Shown piece after piece: positions 48,601 to 61,100 of a stretch of 64,000 bases of DNA. Source of the DNA: Tetracentron sinense (taxonomy: Eukaryota; Streptophyta; Magnoliopsida; Trochodendrales; Trochodendraceae); contig CM026571.1 of assembly GCA_015143295.1 (NCBI GenBank), positions 8,746,501-8,810,500 on the forward strand, written 5' to 3'. Under the pieces are notes generated by a model, which was not told the origin of the DNA, did not search any database, and saw only the letters and a program-made list of their open reading frames with translations. Numbering within the stretch: position 1 is the first letter of the stretch; each line of letters begins with the position of its first letter. Position numbers and translations under genes: made by a program.

Positions 48601-51600
48601 CCAGCGAGATATTGAAGCTAATCCAGCTCAAATCCGTGCTCTACTGGACATGCCGGAACCAAAGACGAAGGAGATCCAGAAACTGACAGGGCGTCTTGCT
48701 ACACTCAATCGGTTCATTTCCAAATCGTATGATCGTTGTAAACCCCTTTTCGAGTTGCTAAGGAAAGATTCAGTTTTCAAGTGGACATCAGAGTGTTCTC
48801 AAGCTTTTGCTGCCTTAAAAGAATATTTGGGTTCGGCTCCCATTCTCTCCGTTCCTGAGCCTGGTGAAGTTTTATATCTCTATCTCTCTGTTTCAGAGCA
48901 GGCCATTGGTTCTGTCCTACTTAGGATTTGTGATGGCGTTGAGAAGCCTATTTATTTTATCAGCAAGACTTTTCTCAAGGCAAAGTACAACTACAGCAAA
49001 CTCGAGAAGGTATGTCTTGCCCTTGTCTTTTCTGCTGAAAAGCTTCGTCCTTATTTTCACGCTCATACTATCGTTGTCATCACAACATATCCTTTGAAAG
49101 TTGTATTGGGACGACCTGAGTTAGCGGGGAGGATGTCAAAATGAGCCGTGGCACTCAGTGAATTCGATATTCAGTATCAAGCAAGAATTTCAAAGAAAGG
49201 GCAAGCTATGACCAGTTTTCTTTCTGATTTTCCCGTAGAAGAGGCCGAAGATGAAGTAACGGCGGATCTTCATGAACTACCAGATGAGACGGACAACGAC
49301 AGCACTACAGAAGATTGAGATAAATCAGCAGAGTGGATTGATTGGGTGCTATACGTCGAAGAATCCTCTAATTCAAATGGTTCAGGGCTTGGTGTTGTGC
49401 TCATTAGTCCGGAGAACAAAAAAGTGCAGAAGATGTCACGTCTTGGGTTTACTGCCTCCAACAATGAAGCAGAATACGAAGCATTGCTGCTTGGGTTACA
49501 AAGTGCATACAAGTTGAAAATTGAAAAGTTGAGGGTGTTTTGCGATTCATAGCTTGTGGTGAATCAAGTAAATGGTATCTATGAATGTAAGGACGAACGG
49601 ATGAGACAGTATGCTGCTCTGATTCATTCTCAGTGTGAAATGTTTATCGTTGTCGAAATCAAGCATATCCAAAGAGATGACAACAGGCATGCTGATGCTT
49701 TGGCTTATCTTGCTTCCATGTTACAATCTGACGAACCCAAAGCTATTCTTATGGAATATAAGGAGTATCCCTCGATAGAGTTTCAGCCACAACGGGAGGT
49801 ATGTTTTATTAATTCTATTCCAAGCTGGATGACAGGATTAACAGCGTATTTAAAAGATGGAGTTCTCCCTATCAATGCAAAGGAGTTAAGGCGTATCCAG
49901 TTCAAGGCACCAAGTTATGTCTTGGTGCAAGGAGAGTTATTTAAGAAGTCTTTCGGAGGACCTTTGTTGAAATGTGTTCAGCCTGCGGATGTCGAGAGGA
50001 TTCTTACTGAGCTTCATGAAGGTATTTGTGGCATACATTCTGGAGGAAGAACAATAGCTCACCGAGCTCTGGGGCAAGGTTACTTCTGGCCTTATATGCA
50101 AGCTGATGCTCAGAAATATGTGAAGAAGTGCAGTCAATGTCAACGGTACGCTCGATTGATCCATGCCCCAGCTCAAGAGCTTAATACTGTATCTCAGCCT
50201 TGGCCATTTGCACGGTGGGGAATTGATATTGTGAGACCTTTTCTTAAGGCCCCAGGGAATCTCATCTTTCTTAGTAGCAACTGATTACTTCTCTCGCTAG
50301 ATTGAAGCTATTCCCCTTGCTCATATCAGAGAACAAGAAGTGAAGAAGTTTATTTGGGAGCATATTATCTGCAGATTTGGCATACCGCAGTCTATTATCA
50401 TAGACAACGGGAAATAGTTCTCGGGGCGCATCATTGCAGAGTTTTGTAACGAACTGAAGATCAAGTATATCTTTTCATCACCTTATTATCCTCAAGGGAA
50501 TGGTTTGGCCGAAGCAGCAAATAACAACATACTGAATGCATTAAAGAGAAGATTGGAAGATTCGAATGGGAAGTGGACCAATGAGCTGCACAACGTACTG
50601 TGGGGATATAGAAAGACGCCAAGGGGTCCTACGAACGAAACACCTCTCTCTTTAGCTTACGGCCAAGGTTTTAAATATCGAAAATATCGGCGATATATCG
50701 CCGATATTTATCGGTATCGGCACTTGCCGACATATCTATATGTTGTAAGGAATTTTTTACATGATTTCGTTAGTTATCGCTGAAATATCGGTGATATCGA
50801 CGATATGTCGTCGATATCTCACCGATATTGACCGAAATACTTGACACCCAAATTTTTCAAAGGTGCAGTAGTAGCCGTCCAAAAAATAAAAACTCATGGA
50901 CTGAAATCAGTCCTCAGATCTTGATTTAGAAGAAGAAAAAAAAAGAAAAATGGTTGAGACGTGAGAGAGAAGAAAGAAGAAGGAAGAAAGGAAGAACCAA
51001 AGAGGGTACATACTTGTGAAGCTTCATCGCCATTGCCGTGAGGACTGAGCTGCTGCCTTCGCTGATTGCAAAAGCCCTAGATCCCCAGATGCCAAAGTCG
51101 AGCTTATCCCTCTCCCCTCTTCCCTTTTTCGAGCTCTGCACGTTTGATTTTTTTTTGCTTGGGTTCTGTTCTTCTTTTCTTCTTCTCAAGAATACGAAGA
51201 CTTAAAAACCCTTATAAGGGTTATGCTAACATCCCTCCGTTTTAACTTCAAGAACCTTATAAGGGTTGCTAACATCACTCTGTTTTAAACCTAAAGAACC
51301 CTTATAAGGGTTATGCTAACATCCCTCTGTTTTAAACTTAACAAGGTCAAGGTATTTCTAACTTCACTCTCTGTTAAAACCTTTAAGTGTTGTAAGGATA
51401 ATGCTAACTTTACTCCTTGTTACTAATATTCTCTTTTGATTATTTTTAGTAATATTAAAAAATAAATAATTTCTTAATAATATTTTATAAATTAAAAATT
51501 ATTTATAGAGAATAAGATTATGCCATAAGGGCTTTTTAATAATATTAAAAAAAATTATTTATAATATTTTATACATTAAAAATTATTTATAGGTAATAAG

Positions 51601-52136
51601 ATTATACCCATAAGCACTTTTTAGTAATATTAAAAAATTAATAATTTCTTAATAATATTTTATAAATTCAAAATTATTTATAGGTAATAAGATTATGTCC
51701 ATAAGGGCTTTTTAGTAATATTAAAAAATTAATAATTTCTTAATAATATTTTATAAATTCAAAATTATTTATAGGTAATAAGATTATGCCTATAAGGGTT
51801 TTTTAGTAATATTAAAAAATTAATAATTCTTAATCATATTTTATAAATTCAAAATTATTTATAGGTAATAAGATTATGCCCATAATGGCTTTTTAGTAAT
51901 ATTAAAAAATTATTAATTTCTTATTAATATTTTATAACTTCAAAATTATTTATAGATAATAAGATTATACCCATAAAGGCTTTTAAAAATAAACAAAATA
52001 TACTACCACTTTGATTAATCAGTAATCACATAGCTATAATTTATAAATTAACATACTATTTTTAGTACAAAAATCTATAAGTTAAAGTGTTAATTTATAA
52101 ATTTATAAGTTAACATACTATTTTTAGTACATAATT

Positions 52137-52191
<55 letters not shown>

Positions 52192-55100
52192 CTAAAAATA
52201 TTGTGCATTATAAGAAATTATATTATATGACAAAAATTAATATTGATTTATTATACACTCAATTTAATGTATGTTTGTATTATTCTGAATCATATAAATT
52301 ATTAATTTATGATTGATTGAAAAATTAATGAAACATCAATCAATCATATATTATCGTCACTCGTCAGCGCATATCTTTACTCTCTTCTCATTGTATCTCT
52401 TATGTATATTATTATTTTTTAAAATGTTTTTATTCTAAAAGGTGTATTAACATCTATTTTAATATTTCCTGAAGTTTCACTGCAAAATTCCATCTTTTTC
52501 TCATTTTTTTGTCATTTTTCTAAAAATCACCGATAAACGATATATCTTCCGATATATCTTTTTTCCGCGGCTCCGACATGTCGAGCGATATCGACATTTA
52601 GAACCTTGCTTACGGCATGAAAGCTGTCATCCCTACTGAGATCAGTTTGCCCACCATACGTTCTTGGCACAACAAGAAGAAAGAAGGGGAGAAAGACAAA
52701 AATATCGAGCTCATGGCCATTCATCTAGATTTACTAGAGGAGAAGCGAGAAGACGCCAGCATTCAGATGAGAAGATATCAGCAGCAATTAAGGAAGGCGT
52801 ACTACCAGAAAGTACAATGGAGAGTCCTTCAGGTCGGAGATCTTGTTCTGTGAAAAGTATTCCAGAGTACCAGAGAGATTAACAGTGGCAAGTTGGGACC
52901 TAACTGGGAAGGTCCTTATATTGTAGAACGATTGGGAAGTCCTGGTGTATGCTACTTGAAAGATCTACAAGGTAATCTCATCCAAAAATCCTGGAATATT
53001 ATGAATTTAAGGCAATTCTTTCAATAGAATTTTGTGCTATTCAACGAGTTCTTGTGCTTAGGTACTTAAGTTTGTTTACCTCGTCATATAAGTGACAGAA
53101 TTTGTGCCAATACGTTGTCCGATTTATAGTGTGATATTGTGAATGTTTTGCAAACTCAAATAACGTTTCATGTTAACAGCGTACTCACAACGAGACACAC
53201 GTGGCTTATCCTAAGGATGTCATCTGAGCAAACCAGTGGCTTATCCTAATGACATCCACTGAGCAAAGTGTCTCGAACAAGAGTTATGTGAAACTTTATT
53301 TATTAGATTGCATTCACAATGAGTTACACGGTGTAGTATCTAAGCCAATCCTCTCTCTCCGTTGTAAACATGATGCAAGTGATTATTCGGTGTGCTTACT
53401 GTGCCTTTATACGTTGTGTGTTACCTTCTATCTACGTGTTCTTGAATAGAGATGTTATGTGTTAGAATGTCCTCATATGCACTCTATCTTGTTAGCATAT
53501 GGATACTTACGTTCTTTTCCGTTGTGTGCATATACTGTGTGAGACCCTGAAACACATTATGGACTACGTACATAGAAAAGAAAGCTAAGTAACAAGAGAA
53601 GACAGAGAAGGAAAGTTCGATCCAAAACGCCCATTGCTGGGCCCATACATCCATACAAAGGAGAAAGAGAGAGGTGCAAAGAGTATCCGAACATAATGAG
53701 GAAAAAAGATATCAAAGCAGAAGATCTTCAACAGCAGCGGCGACAGAGGAGTGCACAACGGGAGAGGGAGGAGGAGAAGAAGCAGGCACATCAAGGGTAG
53801 TAGGCACTCCGGGCAAAGCAAACTCTGGAGGCAGTTCGGTAGCAAGGAGAGACGCAGGACCTTCAAAAGGATGCGGTTTTTCAGCTCCTTTGACCTCAGG
53901 CTCATTGTCGAGCTCAATTACATCTTCGCTCTGGAGCTCGGAGAAGGTGGTCACATCCTTCTCATTGTCTTCCTTGAGATGACCTTGTTGATGAAGCATG
54001 TTCATCAACTCCTTCTCAGTTTCTGCCCTGTCCTTCTCCAGAAGCCTGTCTAGTTACAGTTGATAATGACTTTGGAGTTTGACGGTGACAGTCTCCTCCG
54101 CAGCCTTGGCTTCTGCAAGCTCTTCCACCAGAGCTGCTCTTGCTACCTCTGATTCTTCGAGCTGCCTTCCCAGTGTCTGGGATATTGTCTCCAATTCACT
54201 GATCTGGAGGACGGCATTCTTGACCTGTTGCTTGGCCTTCTCTTCTCCCACCTTCGCTGCCCGAGCCTCTTCTTCAGCTTTTTCTTGCCCTTTGGAGGCA
54301 GCGATGAACTTCTCCTCTACTCGTTCTACCTCAGCTCGAGCTCGTGACAGGTCAAACTCTATCTTCAACCTCTCCTTTACAAGAGTCCTTTCCAATGTCT
54401 CAGCCTTTCCTTGCCAGTAATTAATCGAGTCTCTGAAATGATTGTAGCGGTAATTGCTACGTTCATTCAGCTCAATGACTAAAACGTTTAGTTGTAAAAG
54501 AGAAAATCAGTACGTCACTATGAATAAAGAGCAACGAGAATTTCATATGAAGGAGAAAGTCGTACTGAGGCGAGAGCACGGCATGCAACGTAGTTCACCT
54601 CGGACAGAGATAACTGCGCAGTGTCAGCAACGTCCTTAGGCAATCTCATGGCATAAGTTAGTGCATGAGCTGTATGCTCCGACGCCATAGCTGAGTCATT
54701 TACGGTGGGCCTTCTAAATTGAGAAAAGTTAGTAGACCAATCTGCAGCATCTGACGGTGGCTCGCCGAAGGGCAGTGGAGCTGGAGTAGCAGTCTCCGTT
54801 GTCGTAGCAAGTGCAACGATGGCAGCACCGGAATCGGCAGGAGCAGCTTCAGTTGGAGGAGCAGCAGGGCTTGTGCTGACTACTTGGGACTCAGTTGTGG
54901 TGTTAGCGTCCTTGAGAATTAGAGGAGGAGAAGGGAGACTTGCAGCCGCCTTGCCCTTCTCAAGGCGTGTTTCTTCTTTTCTCTTCTTTCTGGCCTCTAG
55001 CTCAGCCCGGGAGTGGATCTTCCTTCGTTTCGGGTCGGAAGTCGTAGCTCCCGTTGTGGGATGGGTTTTCTTCGGTGGAGGGGGCAGGAGAGGTAGTGTT

Positions 55101-58100
55101 ATTGAAGGATGGACAGTCCTCGGTTTTCAGACAAGAGGAGGAGGATTGGTGTTCGCCATTTCTTCTTCTTCTAGAGCTGGTTCGACAGCGGGGAGAGAAG
55201 AGGAGGCGCCCTTGTTGCTCTTGATTTACAGGAGAGGTTGGAGTCGACATGCTGTCAAACCCCCAAGTGTCAGGAGCGCGAAGTTTCCACCGGATGTATT
55301 CACCCCCCACGTACTCTCTTAATGTTGATGAGCACGCTCTCTTCTTCCGGTGTAAGTTTCTTAAAGGGTATTTTCTTCCCTTCTACTGCAAAAAGGAAAA
55401 GAGAAGTGTTAAACAACGGAGAGAATAAGCGGTATAAGAAATACAATATCAGACAACAGAAACAGAACTACGAGTGGAGGTCATTGAGTGGACATCGAAC
55501 AACAGGCAACGGAACTTGGTTACCTGGTTTGTCTTGGAAGACATTGGGTACGGTGGAAGTCTCTGATTTCCAGCCCCCAGAGACAATGAAAGGAGTCGCC
55601 TTCCACCCTCTTTCTTTGTCTAGTATGCCAGAAACGAGGTCGGAGTACAACGGTTTCTTATTTTAGGAGAAGTAATTGTAAAGACCATCATCAGTGCCTC
55701 GGCATTTGACGGCATGACAGAAATGGAAGAGATGTCTGGCTTCTATGGGGTATCCGTCCTCGATGAATTTTAGCATCATGGACATGTACTTATAGAAACT
55801 AGGGTGCATTTGACCCAGAGCGAGTTTCAGGGTAAAAAGGACCTCATCTAGGACATGGTGAAGGGGGAAGCGAAGCCCAGCCTCAAGCTGAGCAAGGTAA
55901 ACTACCGTACAAGCATCGGAGCGTTTATCTATGTGAGCATCTTCTCTTTTGAAGTGGAGATGGAAATGAGGGGGGAAATCGAAACGCTTTCTGAGATGGT
56001 TCAACTGCTCTAACTGATGTTGACGAAGGGCAGAAGATTTTTCGATGTAGGCACCATACGGTGCACTACCAGTACAGCTTACTTCATCATCACTCTGGGC
56101 CCTAACTGCTTCCATCCTAACGGGTTCTAAAGGGCATTCGGCAGACATGGTATCAAAAACGAAGAGGAAGAAGCAGAGAGAAAGACGAAGGGGGATAGGC
56201 AGAGAAGAAAAAGAACGAAGAAGACAGTGAAATACAAAGGAAGAGATAAAAAAATACCACAGTCAGAAGGAGAGTGAGGAAAGCTTGAGGGCTGGAGAAC
56301 CTTTGCTTCAGGCGCGAATTAGGCAGAGTAACAGTGCTTCAAAGACAGAATGACCAAAACGAAGCAGTCTCTTGGTTCTTTATAGAAATTTCGCGAAGAT
56401 GTAAGGACGGACATACCCCGCATCAGAGCTATACGCATACCCAAAAGGTAAGGTTAGGATGGTCATTTGTGTTATATAAACATGAGTATGTCAGAATAAA
56501 TGTTGTGCAAGACAAAGTTATCCTTCGTCTCCAAGAAACGAAACAGTAAAGACAAGGACATGATTGTCTTTTTAGACAAAGAAGATAACCGTTGGAGAGA
56601 TAAAGCGTTTTGAATTCCGAAAAACGGAATGATGACAGCCTGCCAGGCATTAATGAGGTGTGACAGTTTGCACACGCGTGCCAGCTGGAGCAAACGTTCA
56701 GTTTCCTTAACGTTTGAATCGCGCAATGATACGAATCCCGGAAGCAGAGTCAGGTACGATTTGTTGCTTTTTGTTTGTTTATGATACTTCGAACTACGTT
56801 CCAAGCATCATAAAGGGGCAAATTGTAAGGGATAAAATTCGTAAAAGTGATTAAGTGTTGGAGAACGAGCTAGCTTGTGTTGTTCAGTTCACCGAAGTGT
56901 GACACGTGGCTCATGTGCTTGGATAGAGAGTTGTTCCGTTGTCTGATGCTTGACGTTTCTGTTGGCTGCACAACGTACCCGTTGCACCCGCAACAACGTT
57001 TCCGTTGTCTTCCACAACGAATCCGTTATCTTCTGATAACTGAGTCCAAACCTCATTTTAAGGCTTACACAACGGACCCGAACTCGAGTCAACAACGACA
57101 CCGACTCGCAGGAGGAAGTGATCAGGAGGCGATCGTGTTATTCTGACAAGTAGGCGAAAAGCACTGTCTTGGCATTTAATACTGGTCACTTCTGCATGCT
57201 GTCATGACTTTTACAATATAATATGTTATGATTTGTATATCCAACAAAAAAAAGTTAATAGATAGAAGAAGAAAGAAGAGACGAACGGTGTTAAGTATGT
57301 TTATCTCATGTTAACTTGTTATCTCTCTCAATGGGTGGACCAATTTTTCTCTCCCTCTGTTTATGGGTGGACCATATAGTCCCCATTTGTTTTTTTTTCA
57401 TGGTTGTTAAATTACAGCTAGCTCAGGCGGCCCAATAACAAATTAAGAACCTTTCTACGACCCCTAAAACTCTCATAAACTCATATTTAAAGGAATCTTT
57501 TATAATTTAAATATGTGCAGACCTTATAGTTATAAATTTTACTTATCAATATTATATTTATTACTTATATTGAGTATAATCGAAAAAAAAAGAACTGAGA
57601 GTAAGAGGTATGATATCTCCCTCTCCCCCCTCTTCTTTCTCCTTTGTTCAGCATCACATTTGACTATCGGGTTATTTTTTTAGTTTTTATTCAGTCTTAA
57701 ATTCTCCCTCCTCTCTCTCTCTTTTTCCTATTGGGCTGTCTATTTTTTATCCCTCACAATCCCTCTCTCTCCCCCCCTTTTTAACAGTCATTGTAGACTT
57801 AATTTTTATTCCATTTTTTTCCAACACTTGAAATTCCCTTTTATTATTTTTAGAATTGTCTCTAACGATGGTTTTATCAAAGTGCATCTTGACAATGGTG
57901 TAATTTATATGAATGTAGGATCTCTTTTAAAAGAAAATGCATCATACATAGATCTCATATTAGGGGAAATTTTTGCAACAAAAAGTTCATCAGGCGACGC
58001 CTCGGGCGCCTCAGGCTACTGCCTCAGGCGTCCATGGGGTCTATCGCCTCAAGTCGCCTAGTCGCCTTGACAACTATGAAACCTATAAATACCCCCGAGA

Positions 58101-61100
58101 AATTCAATGCAAAGGGACCGAGATTTTTCTGCTCTCTTCTCTCATTTGCTTTTGTGCTTGTTACTATTCATCATCTTTTACCTCTACTTATTTGGCATCG
58201 GAGTACAGGGCAGGGTATCACTCCCTTCAACTCCTACCTTCTACCAGTAAACCAGTTGGTGACGTGTGTCCTTCTCGGTATTTTCCCTCTCAAATATCTA
58301 GTATAAGAAATATATTATTTATAATTTTTTTAATTAGCAATCTTATTTTATATTTTTTTCATATCTTGCCCGACATTTTCTTGATTTATTTCCAATCTTT
58401 GAAATTTTCCGAAATTTTCCATTCACAAATAATTCATAAACTCCAACTTGGTAACTAAGTGTTTAACAAGTAGTATACCCCATAGTTGCAGGGAAGCTAT
58501 ATACAGGGTGGGATGCTTGCTTCTCAAAAAGCTCATTTTTATTACCTTCCATCTAATAATCAAAGAGTGCTATGTATGTGAAATGTGATGGGATAGACCT
58601 AAGCCTACAGCCTAGGATGTAGACCCTAAACAAGTATCGTTGGATTAGAATCTAAGGCACTTACTTGTCCACAAATATCTCATGTAAGATAAAATTTAAG
58701 GTATGACTACACATACTAATATAATGAGAATAAGGCGCCTATATCTCATTTTTTTGCCTCTAGTTTCCTAATGATTTTTAGCCGCGCCTATATCTCATTT
58801 TTTTGCCTCTAGTTTCCTAATGATTTTTAGCCTCGCTTCCTGCTTCTCGCTTTCACTTTGATTTTCATTTTCACTTCTCGCTCTAGTAACTATGGTATAT
58901 TCTACTTGTTTTCCGGTAAAAAACAAGTAGTATTTATGAACAAACTCAATCTAGCATAAACTTTCCTTATTAACACAAGATATCTAGAGATCATTTGTAG
59001 ATTAGAACAATCATCATCTACTTGATGAAAATTTTGAGCTCCTATTCTCATAGCACCTTTATCATTCGCATTTTAATTGGCAAAGGAACAATTAGAATGC
59101 AACCATCTAATCTTGGTTTGTCCATTTATCAACCACATAGAGGTTCTGAAAGTAAGTGATAAGCACCATCACTACCACCTTGCACAAATCATAAAATTGG
59201 ACTGCCTCTGAGCTGGTACTTTTGAGTGATTATATTGCCTGGTATTAGCAATGCAATGACTGCCTTTTATTTTTATAACCATCCTTGTAGCACCTTTATC
59301 ATTTGCACTTTAATTGGCAAAGGGACAACTGGAATGCAACCATCTAATCTTGGTTCGTCCACTTATCAATCACGTAGAGGTTCTAAAAGTAAGTGATCAG
59401 CACCATCACTACCACCTTGCACAAATCATCAAATTGAACCGCCTCTGAGATGGAACTTTAGAGTGATTATATTGCCTGGTATTGGCAATGCAATGACTGT
59501 CTTTTTATTTTTATAACCATCCTTATAGCACCTTTATCATTTGCACTTTAATTAGCAAAGGAACAATTAGAATGCAACCATCAAATCTTGGTTTGTCCAT
59601 TTAATAACCACGTAGAAGTTCTAAAAGTAAGTGATAAGCACCATCACTACCACCTTGCACAAATCATCAAACTGAACTGCCTCTGAGCTAGTAGTTTTGA
59701 GTGATTATATTGCCTGGTATTAGCAATGCAATGACTGCCTTTTATTTTTATAACCATCCTTACAACATTAATTATGAATCTCCATCTCCAGTTTATTTCT
59801 CCAAGAAGTTCTTCCCTAATATAAGTATAATCTATTCCTCCATAGATAAGCACCCACATTCTTCCTCACCATTGATAATGTCATCTCATGAAGAATTTGT
59901 AGTTTTGTACCTCTTGCTCCCAATTAACAAATCAGAATTCGTGTTTTATTTTTAAAATTTACAGTAGCTTAAGCATTTGTGAGGTATAAGCCTAAAACTT
60001 GGCTTCCCTTTCAAAAGACGAAAATTTTCTTAAATTAGGATATTCCATCAATGTGCCAAATCTTTTTTTGTGATGAAAAAAAAAACTTCACTATCTGCAT
60101 ATTTCTGCCTAGAAACTCCAGGACATAGAAGTTTACATTAATTTTCAATTCTTAAAGTCGTAAAATTTCAACACTCCAGGACGTAGAAGTTTACATCACC
60201 TCAAATGTGACATATTTCCAAGATGAAGAAAGATCTTTACAACTTAAAATATCATAATCTTAACTCCAAGCTTTGAGCCATTTCCAATACAAAATGTAAG
60301 TTTAAACGCCCTCAAACTATAATGATGATGTTTTTCAATTATCAATAGATACAATTAGGATTTTATAATGACGAGTATATATACAAAACAATTGCAAAAT
60401 TCCCTTTAACATTTTAGAGAAATCGTCATTTCATTGGGACTCACTTTTAACCTTTTAGCTATAGTTACCAGAGCAAGAAGCGAAAACGAAAAGCGACACG
60501 AAAGCGAGAAGCGGGAAACGAGGGCTCAAAAAATCATTAGGAAATGGGAAGCAAGAAACGAGATTATGTGCCTCATTCCCATTGTATTAGGATGACCAGC
60601 CATACCTTTGATTTTATTTTACATGAGGTATTTGTGGAGAATTAGGTGCCTTAGATTTCAATCTAACGATACTTGCTCAGGATTTGCACCCTAGGCTTTA
60701 GAATGGGGCTTTTCCAATTACTTCCTACATAGTCCCATTTATCATTATATGAGGCATGATGGAAGCGAGTCTAGGAAACGAGCTTCCCACCTTGTACATA
60801 GCTTCCGTGCAACTATGCTTTTAACATAGATTACACACAAGCAAACTCTATTATGGACTACCACATTACGATATTGGAGGTGAAGTGGAACCTTTTTTTA
60901 TGAAACTAAAGAAGAAGAAAAGATGAGTCATCATACTTTATTTATTTATTCATTTTACTTTTAACTTTTTAATCTTCCATTATGGCCGACCCCAAGTATT
61001 TTGGATAAGGCATTGATGGTAATAATGATGATGAGGCTTCCATTATGGCCTGGTCTTATGCCCGAAAATAACTAAGAAAGAACAATTTGCTTCCTCTAAG

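Larger units (their letters stand above)
50664..52608. mobile_element. hAT-like non-autonomous element (1.9 kb) inside Gypsy-2 integrase
   Basis: CTTACGGC at 50656-50663 and 52609-52616 is a perfect 8-bp duplication. Inward ends CAAGGTTTTAAATATCGA and CAAGGTTCTAAATGTCGA match at 16 of 18. GATATATCG/CGATATC palindromes fill both subterminal regions. The interior has two tandem arrays and a TA run, with no transposase frame. Removing it restores the integrase frame (TPLSLAYG then MKAVIPTE). Confidence 0.95.
44473..58292 (+). mobile_element. Gypsy-2: Tat-like Ty3/Gypsy element with dual RNase H and an antisense gene
   Basis: AATAT at 44468-44472 and 58293-58297 is a perfect target duplication. 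Order: LTR, primer site, gag, protease, RT, RNase H, a second RNase H, integrase (split by a hAT-like element), spacer, minus-strand gene, LTR. The second RNase H and the extra antisense ORF are marks of the Tat lineage. Several stops (in gag, the protease active site, RT and integrase) show that it is no longer autonomous. LTRs are similar outside one replaced block in the 3' copy. It lies in PFC1 intron 3 in the opposite orientation. Confidence 0.95.

Noticed and set aside
51203..51990. CRISPR-like spaced repeats
   Set aside because: Plant nuclear DNA; the units are contiguous tandem repeats without unique spacers and lie inside a transposon.
54079..54420. 113-residue plus-strand Ser/Ala-rich frame
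   Set aside because: Exact antisense of the Gypsy-2 coiled-coil exon; Ser/Ala-rich composition is what a coiled coil gives on the other strand.
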